Assembly (NCBI RefSeq): GCF_050003625.1
Contig: NC_134400.1
Location: forward strand, 58,470,066-58,534,065
From: Haematobia irritans
Taxonomy: Eukaryota; Arthropoda; Insecta; Diptera; Muscidae
Length of the DNA stretch: 64,000 nt
Direction of reading: 5' to 3'
Positions within the stretch are counted from its first letter, which is position 1, and each line of letters starts with the position of its first letter. The notes under the pieces are model-generated. The model ran no database searches. It had not been told where the DNA came from and saw only the letters and a program-made list of their open reading frames with translations. The position numbers and the translations under genes are program-made. Of this stretch, positions 11,243 to 23,584 are shown in pieces.

Positions 11243-12140
11243 TTATACCCTTCACCACTACTGTGGCATAGGGTATAATAAGTTTGTGCATTTGTATGTA
11301 ACGCTTTGGTAACGATTGGTCGCAGAAAAGTCTGAAACCACTCGTTTAGTATACCGATCGTCTTAGAATGAAATTCTGAGTCGATTTAGCGATGTCCGTC
11401 TGTTTATCTGTCCGTCCGTCTGTATATGTAATTTTGTGTGCAAAGTACAGCTCGCAATTTAAGTCCGAGAATTTCACTTTGGCTCAAAAACAATCGCTAT
11501 TGATTTTGAAAAAAATTGGTTCAGATTTAGATATAGCTGCCATATATATTTTTCACCGATCTAGTCATAATTGACGTATTTATCAACGTCTTTTCTTAAA
11601 ATTTCGGACAGCCAATTGGTTTGCGGCTCTCGTAAAATATGCAAAATATCTGCTAAATCGGTTCCGATTTAGATATAGCTCCCATATATATCTTTCATCC
11701 GATTTGCACTTATGTAGCCTCAAAAGCCAGAGTTTTGCCCTGATTTGCTTCAAATTTTGCACAAGACGTACGGTTAATAGTTCCGATATAGATATAGCTT
11801 CCATATATATCTTTCGCCCGATATGGACTTAAATGGCCCCAGAAGCCAAAGTTTTATTCTAATTTGCTTGAAATGTTGCACTAGGAATACAATTAGTAGT
11901 GTAGTCAAGTGTGGTAAATATTATTGAAATCGGTACAGATTTAGATATAGCTCCCATATATATATATATATATATCATTCGCCCGATTTGGACTAATATG
12001 ACCACAGAGGCAAACGATATAAATATTTGTATATGGGAATATAAACCGTCATGAAGGAGTTGAGATGGTAACACAAATTTTGGTCTAGAAAGGGGTGAAG
12101 GGTATAATATAGTCGGCCCCGCCCGACTTTAGACTTTACT
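11243..12140 (+). mobile_element. DINE-like element, subfamily A, apparently complete
   Basis: Starts with the imperfect palindrome 'ttatacccttcaccactact...gggtataa' (11243-11279), followed by 'gagtcgatttagcgatgtcc' and a GTCY-type microsatellite (about 11394-11425). Several units of about 150 bp containing 'gatttagatatagctcccat' follow. The right end carries 'ggtgaagggtataatatagt' and a hairpin AGTCGG-ccccgc-CCGACT (12111-12128). A core between TA-rich and GTCY-rich tracts is the published hallmark of mini-me/DINE-1 elements, and the terminal hairpin fits a Helitron/Helentron 3' end. Non-autonomous, no protein. Confidence 0.75.
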
Positions 12141-12609
12141 TACTTTTTTTGGTCTTGCATTATTTATTCAATTTATTTTTCGAACAATAACACCTGTTAT
12201 ATTGTATTATATTTTTTTTAAACAATTCATTTTTTTTAACAAAACTAACATATTTAACAAACGTATTGGTTATGTCACGCTGTTGTCATCGTTTCGCTCA
12301 GCAAACGTTTGCAAACGTTATATTGCCGTTTCGTTACCGAACGAAACAACAAAACGACACAACTCCGAAGAGCATTAAAGCAATCGTTTCGTCTCTTTTG
12401 CTTTTGAAATGTTTGTTGTTTTTTTGTGACTACGTACAAAACGATTGACGAAAATTGAAAAGTTCGTGATTTTAAATGATACGTACCTCAATCGTTTCTT
12501 TATTTTCGTACACTGCACCTAAGTAAAGTAAGTTCCCTAAATCCCTCTTAATACAAATGAGCTACTGCCGTGGGCTGTTTGCTGAGAGAGGCACCAGTGC
12601 TAGGGCTAC
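12141..12609. other. Left flank of the BEL element
   Basis: AT-rich with CGTTTCG motifs (see 10250-12514). The last five bases, GCTAC (12605-12609), are the target-site duplication of the BEL/Pao element; the partner is at 25898-25902. Confidence 0.5.
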
Positions 12610-13224
12610 TGTCGAACGCAGTTTGGTCTTCATGCAACTTTTATTTGCAACTTTTTATTGAATTGTATTGAATTTAAATGTAATGAATTGAAATGTATTG
12701 AGGTGAAATATGTGGGTGAAATATTGAAATCTATAAAAATTACTTCTAGTTTGTAAAGCAATGAATTAAGAACAATACAATACTGAATTAAGATTTTTGT
12801 AATGACGAGTGGCAACTCCTTTTATCTTTTTTATCCGGTCTTATTTTATAAGAGGGTTCCTGTCATGTAAAACAGAAAATCTCCTTCTTCTTGCCGCTTG
12901 ACTATCAACCATATCAGTTCGTTGCCTCTCGTCGCTTATAGGAATCTCTCCCACTTCTCAACTAATAATAAATGTAAGTGACACGAAATCACACCTGTTT
13001 TAATTTGGGTTGCCGGGAGTACTGCGTCGAAGCAACTTGGGGTATTTGCTAGAGTTCCCAACTTTAACTTGTTTATCTATTGGAACCTAAGTTCCACTCA
13101 ACAACCAAGCACTGGTGTTTTCATGAACCTAAGTTCTTTGTTATTGCAAAATATTCGGTGTCTTGACGAACCTTAGTTCACCTCTAAATTACGCCAAACG
13201 GCATATAACACAAAGATAAGTTCA
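12610..13224 (+). repeat. 5' LTR of the BEL/Pao element
   Basis: 615 bp from TGTCGAAC to GTTCA. It contains a run of 'attgaa/tgt' words near 12657-12712 and a 'ttgccgggagtact' block, and aligns along its length with 24219-25897 once the SINE and mariner are removed. The next bases, TGGTCCTCCGAA (13225 onward), begin with TGG and are a candidate primer-binding site; the matching tRNA was not identified. Confidence 0.85.
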
Positions 13225-16200
13225 TGGTCCTCCGAAAAAACTTGAACCAATCCTTAGATTGAAAAATCCGCTAAAAAATTTAATTTTTTGTTAACAGCGT
13301 AATTTGTCGCTTTTTCGTTTTTTCCTGTTATTTTCTCCGTATAAAGATATAAATATTATTTGGGATTGCAAATTAGGTTTTTCTGTCATTATTGAAAAAG
13401 TGTTAATCTTCAAATATTCCCTACCATCCAACATTTTCATGTCCCTTGAGACAGGGTTGTTAGTACGTGCGACATAGAATATAATATGGGGGATATGGCA
13501 ACATCACTGCTGTCATTCTCAGAGTGCTGAACTTTATTTAACCTTAGGATAGACTACTTGGTCTGGCCAGTCCAAATTTGACTTCGAGCGCTTAGTAATC
13601 GAAAGCTTATCGCCTATCCTAGGGTTAAAAGAAAAAGCCGAACAGAACAGTAAAGTTAAAAGGAATATTTTCAATAATATAGTTTTGGAACAAATAGTAA
13701 GAAAAAGACGCCAAACACCTAAAAGAAAAGATCAAAAGAGTCTAAATTGGAAGGAATAGGTGCGACGAAGTAAAGTGGTGGTAAGAAGTTGCGAAAGTTC
13801 CAGTGGAAGTGCCTGGTGTTTTGATCAAAAAAGACATTGTTACAAAATTATTTCTAACTATTGTTTCTTGCAGAAAAGTCGAATCAAAGAAAGATTTTAA
13901 AGAGTAAGTTTGGTGTATTCAAGACCGTATAATAACCTCAGTATCACATTACCGCGTGGTTACGGCGAAGGAACCCCCTCCCTCCGTTGGTTTTTGTGAC
14001 TTAATACCGTTATCCTAAACAGTAAAAAGTCGTAGTCATTGGAGCTGATATTGGGTAGTATCCAAATTTGTCTCGTTATTCACCTCTCACCAAAAAAATA
14101 TATTTATTCAAAGGTCTGCCAAAGTTTATTTCAACATTTTTGTCTCTCTATTACAGAAGGAAAAACCATTGGTACGTTTTACGAAAACCTTTGTAAAAAA
14201 GTAATTGCTCAATACTAAAAGATGGTCGTCCATGGTTGTAATCTTTAGTAAAGTTTTCCGCAAAATTTACATACTTGGCAGCCATCAAGAATAATTGGTT
14301 AAAACAACAAACGATCCAGTGGAGCAGACGGACATATATCCAGCAATAATCAAGATTTTCTAATCAACCATACCACCATAAGTCCCATTCTTCGTCTTCA
14401 CAATTGCCAACAAAGCGTCAAACATATGGTCGCGGAGCCTCGGATTGTCTAATTAGAGAAAACATCGGAAACAAATATCATCCAAAGTCTACATTCCTAC
14501 ATCAATAAGACATACATTTGTGGCATCAAACTATTGACAATAGTCAAGCGTTTATTTTGAGAGGTAGTACGAGATTACTATGTCATTTTCACAAAATACC
14601 TTGGGAAGACCGTAAGTTAAAAAGTATCGCATAATACTATTATCAAAAAGTAAAAAAAAAGAAAATAAACGGTAAAGAAATTGCTTTGAGTTGCCTCAAA
14701 GGTTTGTTTGCATTCCTAATGCATTGAGGATACAAAAAGATTGAGTTCCGAATCCCTGGAACTAGTGTCTAAGCTGTCTCAAGAATTGGTCTTATCTTGT
14801 TCAACTGGTACTTTTGTTGTTGAATTCCTACCAAAGCTCTATATTCGACGTAAAGCTAAAGAGTATTCGCCAAGGACAAAGATAAAGTTTTAATTTATAT
14901 TCAACTGCAGTGCTTGCTCATTTATTATCTACCATAAACAACAAAAGTAATAGCCTTTACTTTCTAGGGTGCTAGCGAACTTGCTTGGAGTTGTGACGTC
15001 ACTTGAAGTCTCCACAATTGGAAGCAGTTTAAAATTTTGACCACAACGCGAAACCCAATAACACCATCCACAAAAAGTATCGGCTCTATACCACAGTAGA
15101 AAAATTGAAGCCATAGTCAAACATAACCGTGGCTAGTACATCGGTTAAGTCTCCAATTACGACAACAAGATAATCAAACAAAAACAAAACAATATTCCAG
15201 CGACCCCTACTTACGACAATCAAGAGTCAAGAGGAAACAGAAAGCTTTTATTATTCATTTCATCAACCTATGCTGCTGTGTTTACACCTCAGCTCTCCTC
15301 CCCTGGTATTGGTAGTCTCCTCCCGTGACGATAAAACCATTCCTGGCAACAGCCATCTTAGGCAAGTCACCATCGATACACAAAGGAAGCACATCATTAT
15401 CGACGACAAATCTTCAAACCATTCCATCAGTAGCAGAAAGCTGGTCGTGGTCAAAGATTATAGATTTGAGGGAGATGGGAGATTGGCTTGCGTCATACCA
15501 AATGTTGCATTTACCAGATTAGTTTAATACATGTTTGTAATCTTTTAGTTGTTTTTAGTTTTTATTTTTTAAATGAAAAATTCAACTTTCTTAATGAAAC
15601 AATGTTAAATTTTAGACAACAACAAAAAAATTACATTTTACCCTTTATGGGTAATTTCTTTTTATTTGCATTTTAATGCTATGTCAATACTTGTCGTATA
15701 CGCGTTTGGTTCGAGTATTAAACTAATGTGGTAAATGGTTTGATGTGCTCAGTAGCCAATCTCCCATCTTCCTCTTCTATAATCTTTGGTCGTGGTGTCC
15801 CACACCAAAGTGAAACGCAAGTAACAATTGGATCATTCAACTTGTCATGTTTACCCACATAGTCTATGAGTGCGGTGGAATTCTGTAAGTCTGCAAACAA
15901 TTGTATTTAATATTGTGTTGTCGTTACCAAGTGTACAAGATAAAGTCGGCTATGCCTTACAATAAATAGTCTCCTAATGCGCTTTACAGACTATCAGTTA
16001 TTCCAGACGACAGTGCTCGTGTCGAACATATCCCATATATTGTGCACATTATAAGTTAAGTCCGAAGCCATAATCGATACTGCTGCATGTTTATGGGATC
16101 GATAACACATTTACCGATTATTTAGTCATCGCCGACAAGTCGTATCGATCCGACACATTGTAAGCTTCGTCTTCCTCACTTTCTATTGAGAATAGCGTAA

Positions 16201-16800
16201 TGCCATTCGCTAATACAGTCATAATTGGAGACCTGTTTATGAGATAACATCGTGTAAATTTTAGTCTACAGCAATTCACTGCACATGATAGGACAATTTT
16301 CTGTGATACACGAGGAGTTGAATCTGCTCTCGAGTGTTTACGGGTGAAAGATTTAGCTGTATGCTACCGAACTGAACATTGCTCGCTATAAACCAACCTA
16401 GATTAAATCCTGGGGTCTAGCTCAACCTTGAGGCTTATGTCATGGCTTTAAATGTTTTCCGAGGTTGTACAGAGACTCAAAGGCGGACCTGTGGTCCTCT
16501 TCTAGGCTGTCAGCTCAAGTGAATGTATCATTTCGATAATTTGCATCAAAATCAATCCTCGAAAAGGCTGGATACCTGTCTTTGATTTGCCTAACGTTCA
16601 GAAATTTTCGTATATTAAACGATTGTATCGCATACTCTCAAACCGGTGCATTTCAATCGCTGAGTTACAAGTTGCTATATCAGGAGAAAGTTCTCCTTCC
16701 CATGAAATAATTATTCTCTTTTAGATACCCTAATCATTACTCGCGAAAGGATTGATTTTTTTTCTTTTTAACAAGTTATACTCACATTGGAATATTTTAC
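13225..16800 (+). other. BEL element leader, unusually long
   Basis: About 3.6 kb between the candidate primer site and the minisatellite before gag, with one recognisable nested MITE (15452-15788). No gag, transposase or RNA gene was recognised. BEL/Pao leaders are normally a few hundred bases, so an unrecognised older insertion is likely. Confidence 0.5.
15452..15788. mobile_element. hAT-like MITE copy 3, TSD GTCGTGGT
   Basis: Third member of the family at 10488 and 10856, with more diverged ends (CAAAGATTATAGATTTGAGG and CTATAATCTTTG). The 8-bp duplication GTCGTGGT is perfect (15444-15451 and 15789-15796). It inserted into the BEL leader. Confidence 0.85.
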
Positions 16801-17170
16801 CATTGTCTACGGAATTAATTCCAGCAATCTCAATTGTTTCCAGTGAATCTAAAACCTATATTTGCTTATTGTCAAGACAAATTTTTTCTCAAGATATTTT
16901 AAGATATTTTATCATTGCCTACCGAATTGGTTCAGATAATCTCAATTGTTTCCAGTGAAACTAAAACTTATACCTGCTTATTATCTAGACGAGTTTTTAC
17001 TCGAGATTACATAAGATAGTTCATCGTTGCCTACTGAATTGGTTCAGATAATCTCTAATGTTTCCAGTGAAACTGAAACTTATACCTGATTATTATCGAG
17101 ACGAGTTTTTACTCGAGATTACATACGATATTTTATCGTTGCCTACTGAATTGGTTCAGATAATCAATAT
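16801..17170 (+). repeat. 112-bp minisatellite before BEL gag
   Basis: The motif 'attg(t/c)ctac(g/c/t)gaatt' recurs at about 16801, 16913, 17025 and 17137, an exact 112-bp period over about 3.3 copies. Units also share 'gtttccagtgaa' and 'gagtttttactcgag'. The final unit runs into the reading frame of the gag remnant, so the first 40 or so codons there come from the repeat. Confidence 0.8.
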
Positions 17171-18153
17171 CGCGTTTTCCAGTATTGGGTATATTTCTAA
17201 GGAATTTTTGTCAAGCCTAATTTTACTTCCTCATAACGGTGGATACGAAGAACGGCCTTCGTTTAGGGACATGTTTACTGCGGTCTACATTAACCACCCG
17301 AAGCTTACTGATGTTCAGAAGTTGTATCATCTTCGCCTGAAAGATAAAAGTCAGGCTGCAGCTATTGTGAAGAAGTATACGTTATGTGGAGATAATTTCC
17401 CGATAGCGTGGGAGGCATTAAGATCTAGGTACGAAAATAAAAGGGTATTGGTTGACAACCAGTTGAAAATTCTTTTAAGTTTAAATAATATCCACTCAGA
17501 AGCCAGCGATTCATTACAGAAAATTCAAACTACTATAAATGATTGTCTGGCTGCTTTGAAAGCTTAAAATATTTCTACCAGCGATTGGGACCCTACATTG
17601 GTATATTTAGTTGTTACTAAATTGCCACATGAAACACTATCTCTCTGGGAACAATCCCTGAAATCGCATAAGGAATTACCGAAATGGTCGGAAATGGATT
17701 CATTCTTGGCTGATAGGTATGAAGTAGTAGAAAGATTGGATAGGATCCACGGGTCTAAGACAGGCTCTCGAATGTCAGCGGAAGTAAATTCCTTCAATAC
17801 CGGCACTATACCTCAGGTTAAAAGCAAATGTTGCGAGAAGGATCATTCGCTCAAGAATTGTTAAGAATTTAAGGATCTGACTCCAACGGATCGTTCACAG
17901 TTTGTCTCCGAGAATAATAAGTGTCTCAATTGCTTATCTGATAAACATTCAAGGAAGGAATGTAAAAGTAAAATGGGTTGTTTGGTTTGTAAAAGAAACG
18001 ACCATACGTTATTGCATTTCCCAAATGCTAAGCAGAAAGGAAACACTAGGCCCAATATTATTAATTGCCAGGTGTCAACTAATTCACAGGAGCAGGCTTC
18101 TCGTCAGGGACATTCCGATGAAAGTGCATCCACCTCTGGTAATATGGAGACTG
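17058..18153 (+). pseudogene. BEL/Pao gag pseudogene
   Basis: Gag forms the particle and binds RNA. The frame shows the BEL-type gag domain (DUF1759-like; 'RDMFTAVYINHPKLTDVQKL' followed by 'WEALRSRYENKR'), then cysteine/histidine clusters ('CCEKDHSLKNC', 'CLNCLSDKHSRKEC', 'CLVCKRNDH') near 17829-18010. The reading frame is constant but interrupted by two in-frame stops, at 17565-17567 and 17862-17864. A SINE at 18165 then separates it from protease. The likely true N terminus is lost in or before the 112-bp minisatellite. Clearly non-functional. Confidence 0.85.
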
Positions 18154-18164
18154 CTAGTATTCAA

Positions 18165-18490
18165 AGGGAGCCACCGTGGTGCAATGGTTAGCATGCCCGC
18201 CTTGCATACACAAAGTCGTGGGTTCGATTCCTGCTTCGACCGAACACCAAAAAGTTTTTCAGCGGTCAGTAATGCTGGTGACATTTCTGAGGGTTTTAAA
18301 AGCTTCCCTAAATGGTTTCACTGCAATGTGGAACGCCGTTCGGACTCGGCTATAAAAAGGAGGTCCCTTGTCATTGAGCATAACATGGAATCGGGCGGCA
18401 CTCAGTGATAAGAGAGAAGTTCACCAATGTGGTATCACAATGGACTGAATAGTCTAAGTGAGCCTGATACATCGGGCTGCCTAACCTAAC
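18165..18490 (+). mobile_element. tRNA-derived SINE in the BEL gag-pol region
   Basis: Head with A box ('gtggtgcaatggttagcatg') and B box GGTTCGATTCC, a body, and a tail ending 'ctaacctaac'. The target duplication is 'ctagtattcaa' (18154-18164) and 'ctagtattcca' (18491-18501). The position equivalent to the anticodon reads TGC (Ala-like), but no tRNA fold with a matching acceptor stem is present. Confidence 0.9.
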
Positions 18491-18502
18491 CTAGTATTCC
18501 AA

Positions 18503-21254
18503 GGACTACTTCTCATTTTTCCTCTCAGAAAACAGAAGATTGCGAGAATACACTCTTGCCTACTGACATTGTTATTATACGCTATCAGGGTGATACATTT
18601 AGGGCAAGGGCTTTTCTCGACCAGGGCTCAGAGAAATCGTTTATATCTAAAGGTTTACAGCAGAGGTTGATGCTCCCCACTGAGATAAGGAAGTTTGAAA
18701 TCAGAGGACTAGGTGATCAAGTTGTTGCGATTTCTAATTTTTTGTGTGCTCTGTCTTTGTTTTCCGAGTTACATGATAAGGTGGTTGACATTAAAACTAT
18801 AGTGGTTCCGAAAATAACACGTCTTTTACCAAGTTTTCTATTCCGAAACCAACGAATTTTGCCGATTTGAACGGGCTAGAATTAGCCGATCCCAATTTTT
18901 TCTCTCCGGGCCACGTGGATTTACTTTTGGGAAGTAATGTGATTCCTCATCTATTGCTGGAAGGGGTCGGAAGCATATGTGGTTCCTCCATGGCTCAGTC
19001 CACCATATTTGGGTGGGTGATCAGTGGTCCAGTATCGGTTTGTATGTTACGGTTTTGTCATTTTCTATACAGACTACAGAGGAATCGAACGACATGTTAA
19101 GTCGACAGCATAAAAATTTTTGGGATCAAGAGGAGCTTACACTGAAGCTTGCTCTACCGCAGACGATTGTGAGGATCTGTTCACTAGAACCACCTTTCGC
19201 AATTTCACAGTCATTCGCCACTTGGTTCTTCCAGGCAAATGGCTTTGGGTCAATATGTTAGAATGGAGAAATCTACGTCGAAAAATCCCGAAATATGTTA
19301 GCTCTCGAATATAATAATGTCTTTAGGGAATATTTGACTTTGAAACATATGTCGGACACATCACCTAGAGAAATCTCTTCAAATGGCTCGTTTCAATCTT
19401 TCTATTTACCACATCATGCTGTTCTTAAGCCTGAACGGCGAAGCACTAAGGTGAGAGTAGTATTTAACGCTTCCAAGCGGACAGAGTCTGGTAGATCTCT
19501 CAATGACGTTTTGCATGTTGGTCCCACTCTCCAATTGGATTTGAAAACAATAATTCTTAGATGGCGTCTCTATAAATATGTTTTTTGCGGTGATATTGAA
19601 AAATTGTCCCGTCAGATTCTGGTACACAAAGACGATATTCAATATCAACGAATATTGATAAGACCGTCCCCAAGTTCAATGATAAAGGATTATACTCTCA
19701 ACACTGTAACTTTCGGAGTAAATTGCGCTCCTTATCTGGCTATAAGATCATTGATTCCACTTGCAAGCGATCTCGTTCGAAATTTCCGCTAGCTTCTGAA
19801 GTCCTTCTTAATGAAACGTACGTGGATGACATATTATTTGGTGCACACGACACTCCTACGGAAATATAATCTCTTTCCCAACTATTTGCGATGTTGAAGT
19901 CAGCAGGGTTTCCATTAAAGAAAGTTACCTCTAATTGTGCAGAAATTCTTGACTCTGTTCCTAAAGATAATATTTTGGATTCTAACGGCCAATTTATCAT
20001 CCTCCGATTAATACTTAACCGGATGATAGACCACTGGTTAGTGAAATTTTTGTATGGGATCAGCTGTTTCATCGACACGATAAATAATAACGCGACATTG
20101 AGAAACCGGCCCTACCGGCCCTAACTTTTTAAAATTGCTGTGCTATGTGTGATACTTTTTCATACCAAATTGATTTGGCTCCCACTAAAGATTCAGCAAC
20201 TAAACGACAAATTCTCTCTGCAGTCTTAAAACTGTTTGATCCTGTGGGATGGGTGGCGCCAATAATTGTGTAAGTCTTCCGCGACTTGAGCTCTGTGGGG
20301 CTGTATTGTTGTCTCGTTTAGCCAAGCATGTGCTTTCGAATCTAGGCTTTGAACAATCCCAACTCTTTCTATGGTGTGATTCATCCATTACTCTCGGTTG
20401 GCTGGGAAAGCCTTCTATTACTTGGAAAACGTACGTTGCGAATCGTGTTGCAAAGGTACTTCGAAATGTAGGAAATTGTCCATAGAGTCATGTTCGCTCA
20501 GCCTATAATCCGGCTGATTTGGGGTCAAGAGGCTGTAGCCCTGAAGATCTGTCAAATTGTTCTCTTTGGTGGAACGGACCAATTTGGCTTCAGCGTCCCC
20601 CGAAGGAATGGCCTAAGCCTGCAATTGTGTATGAAAGTCCACCTGAAGTTCGACGGGTAGAGGTATTTCATATATGTGAGGAAGATGAAATAGTAAAAAG
20701 ATTTTCCAAATGGGATAGAGCTATTAGAGTGCTGGTATATGTATATCGCTTTTTCAACCGATCTCGACGAATGAAAACTTACATATAAGTGTACATTACT
20801 CATGAAGAATTTAAACATGATAAACATAAATTGATTGTATTAACTCAACAGTCATACTTCAATCGCGAATACACCGCACTTGGAAAGTCAAAATCTCTTT
20901 CCAGGAAAAGTCCCCTTTTTCCTTTAAATCCATTTTTGGATGATACTGGAATTATTCGAGTTAGTGGCCGAATATCTAATGGAGATCTCAGATATAGTGA
21001 GAGTCATCCTATCATTATCCCAGTTCAATCTTGCTATACTCAACTGTTAATCGAGTTTACTCATGTTCTATTGCTGTATGCAGAGAATAATCTCTTAATG
21101 AGAAGTCTACGTGAGGAATATTATATATCCAGGCTGCGCTCAGCAATCAAAAAATGCATTCGCAGATGCAAAACCTGTACACTTTATGAAAATAAGATCC
21201 AAACACAAATGATGGACACCAGAGCGGACTTAATTTCGTTACCATTCACCCCCC
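18503..21254 (+). pseudogene. BEL/Pao pol pseudogene: protease, RT, RNase H, integrase N-terminus
   Basis: Pol would process Gag, copy the RNA and integrate the DNA. In order: aspartic protease with 'ARAFLDQGSEKSFIS' (about 18604-18650); RT with 'KVRVVFNASKRTESGRSLND' (about 19450-19510) and YVDDILFG (about 19818-19841); an RNase H-like part with 'LPRLELCGAVLLSRLAKHV' (about 20276-20332) and 'WCDSSITLGWL'; and the zinc-binding start of integrase ending 'RRCKTCTLY' (about 21160). Frameshifts and stops (for example near 18868, 19095, 19790, 20484 and 20788) break it into at least seven pieces. The RT-RNase H junction around 20100-20250 is visibly deleted. Confidence 0.85.
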
Positions 21255-22625
21255 AGAAAAAAGTGCCTTCAGAACTAAAGGAAAAAAAATGTTCATCAAT
21301 TTAGTTTAGCCATTTTATTTCCATTAAGTTAAATTTTTGTTTAAAATAATACAATTTACTTGCTTCAGTAAAAAAATCCTTAACTGAAAGCAGTTGGGAA
21401 TAATTCATTAACTAGAATAACGCATGGAATTTAACTAATACAGTTTTCTTCGCTGGGTATAAGAATTTACTACTGAACAAGAAAATTTTATCCACTGATA
21501 ACAAAGCATTCGTAAAAATAAACAAAAACCGAACTAAAACCAAGTTCCCTCAAATTTAGTAAAATTTCTTATAAAATGGTAATTCTGACATCCTTTATTA
21601 TAGAAAGCCTGTCATACATACGAATAACACTTAGCGTAGAAATATATTTTAGTTCATTCGTACTAAGAAGTATTCAATCCTTTTAAAACTTAAGGAGACA
21701 CGCTTGTTAGAATATAGGAAATTTTCCTATATTTCTTTTATATTCCTGCAATCGATACCTGTCATCGATGTAATCGATATGTTTGCGCGTGGGTTGTTTT
21801 TTTAGTTGGAATCGCGTTGTTATGGTATACGGAGGGAATGTTAAAAAATAATATAGTAAAATAATATAATAAATAACAAATAAAATATATAAAATATTTG
21901 TTATTTTAAATTAGTGAAAAAATTATGTTCGTGATGGTGTATAAAGAAAGAAAACAGAATAACAACCCCTTCATTCGTCTTTATTTTGGAATCTTCAATT
22001 AACAGGTAACATTCAGTGATGCTAACCTTTTGGGGAAAAATTGGTTTATGAGTTTTTATATTTGTAGGTATTGAAATTGTAAAAGGAGGACAAAATCGTT
22101 ACGCAGCAACTTATTAAAAGTGAAAGGTACAAGAAGAAGAAAAAATGCGTTTTACAGTTGATGACATTACGTGGAAATTGGAAATAGTGAAATAATAAAC
22201 TAATATTTCAAGGCCAGTCGATGCTGCTGATTCTTAATAAATATATTTAATATATTAATAAAACGTGTATTTTATTGAAGAAAAAATTGCCTATATAAAT
22301 AAATAAAATTGTGTTTAAAAACGAAGGTAAGCAGTTCTAAGTTTGAAGTAAAAGGGTTTACACAAATATGTAAGATTTGTCCCAATGAATGAAAAAAGTT
22401 CAATAAAATCATTCCATATACGAATTCAATTCAGTTAAATTTTTCCACTCTGTAGTATAAGGATACATAAATATAGGAAAATGTTAACTAATATATGGAA
22501 TGGATTCTACCTAATTTCAACGAAAATCACATCGTTCAAAAAAATAAAAATGTCTTTGGCGCTATACGAAGTTCAACTTTCTTCACAATAAGTTCATTTT
22601 ATCTTAAAGAAAGGGTCACTTTTTT
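21255..22625. mobile_element. Unclassified insertion in BEL integrase
   Basis: Integrase coding sequence stops at 'ccattcacccccc' and resumes at 'ccgggtgcac' after 1371 bp of AT-rich sequence. The boundaries are imperfect inverted repeats: 'agaaaaaagtg' on the left and 'cacttttttc' on the right. The interior has 'atcgatacctgtcatcgatg' near 21752 and no coding frame. A target duplication was not resolved, so the class (probably a DNA transposon) is open. Confidence 0.55.
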
Positions 22626-23518
22626 CCGGGTGCACTTTTACGGGACTGGATTTCGCTGGTCCATTTGCCGTAAAGACATCGACTCTAAGAAATGCGATAT
22701 ATCAAAAAAGCTATATGTGCGTATTTGTATGTTTCAGTACAAAAGCCATTCATCTCGAACTTTGCTCAAGCCTTTCTGCGGATTCCTTTTTAGCAGCATT
22801 TACTACGTTCGGAATCCGGAGAGGTCTTGCTAACAAAATTATGTCCGACAACGGTACGAACTTTATTGGTGGTGAGAAAAGGCTACAATATGAATATGAA
22901 TAAGGAAGTCGCTGATGATATATCAAAGAGATATGCTTTTCAAAATTTCCGATGGGAATTTATCCCCCCTAATGCACCACATATCGGAGGATTGTGGGAG
23001 GCCGGCGTTAAATCGTTTAAAATCCACTTTAAAAAGATTGCTCAAAATATTAAGATCTAACAACTCTCCTAACTCGAATTGATGCCGTTTTGAACTCCCG
23101 GCCCTTATCCCCAATGACTGATGATCCGTTAGAACGCCTTAATGCCAGGTCATTTGCTAAGAGGAGCTCCACTGGTGGCTATGCCTGAAATTGTCTCTGA
23201 AGACATACAGCTAAATGACAGATGGGAAAAGCTAAAGTCTTTGCAACACAAATTCGCCAGACGATGGGAAGATGAATATCTTAAGGAGCTTCAGAGAAGA
23301 TATAAATGGCCATCGCCTCGTGAGAATGGTTGTTATCAGGGATGATCAACTTCCGCCTTGTGAGTGGAAGCTCGGGCGGATCACAAAAAACCTTTCCAGG
23401 ACGAGATGGATACGTAAGAGTAGCAGAAATTAAAACCTCCAGCGGAATTATTACCCGGGACATAACTCGACTAGTTCCTCTGCAATTTGTCTCAAATTCC
23501 ACCTCCACTCAATTATAA
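22626..23518 (+). pseudogene. BEL/Pao integrase core and C-terminus, pseudogene
   Basis: Resumes the pol gene after the insertion. The integrase core shows 'ERCSYMCVFVCFSTKAIHLE'-like sequence with the strand before it carrying the first Asp region, then 'IMSDNGTNFIGG' (second Asp, about 22840-22875) and 'PPNAPHIGGLWEAGVK' (catalytic Glu region, about 22965-23012). A C-terminal DNA-binding part ends with 'LVPLQFVSNSTSTQL' and a stop at 23516-23518. Frames change near 22900, 23060 and 23140-23340. Non-functional. Confidence 0.8.
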
Positions 23519-23584
23519 ACATTATCATTTTTTTCTCACCAATCTCACCACAACTATTTCTCATCCTGAAAAAATAATAATAAT

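Larger units (their letters stand above)
10250..12514. mobile_element. Putative larger element with CGTTTCG subterminal motifs
   Basis: Both flanks of the 10488-12140 cluster contain many copies of CGTTTCG/CGAAACG variants: about 10270-10365 on the left and 12287-12500 on the right. Candidate ends are 'caatacgaaaacaaac' on the left and 'tttattttcgtacactg' on the right, which are approximate inverted repeats. No transposase is seen and no target duplication was confirmed. The two abutting MITEs and the DINE-like element would be nested within it. This is an inference from motif symmetry. Confidence 0.35.

Noticed and set aside
18165..18240. tRNA gene
   Set aside because: A and B boxes are good, but the acceptor arm does not pair, the sequence is the head of a repeated SINE and it is followed by a SINE body and tail.
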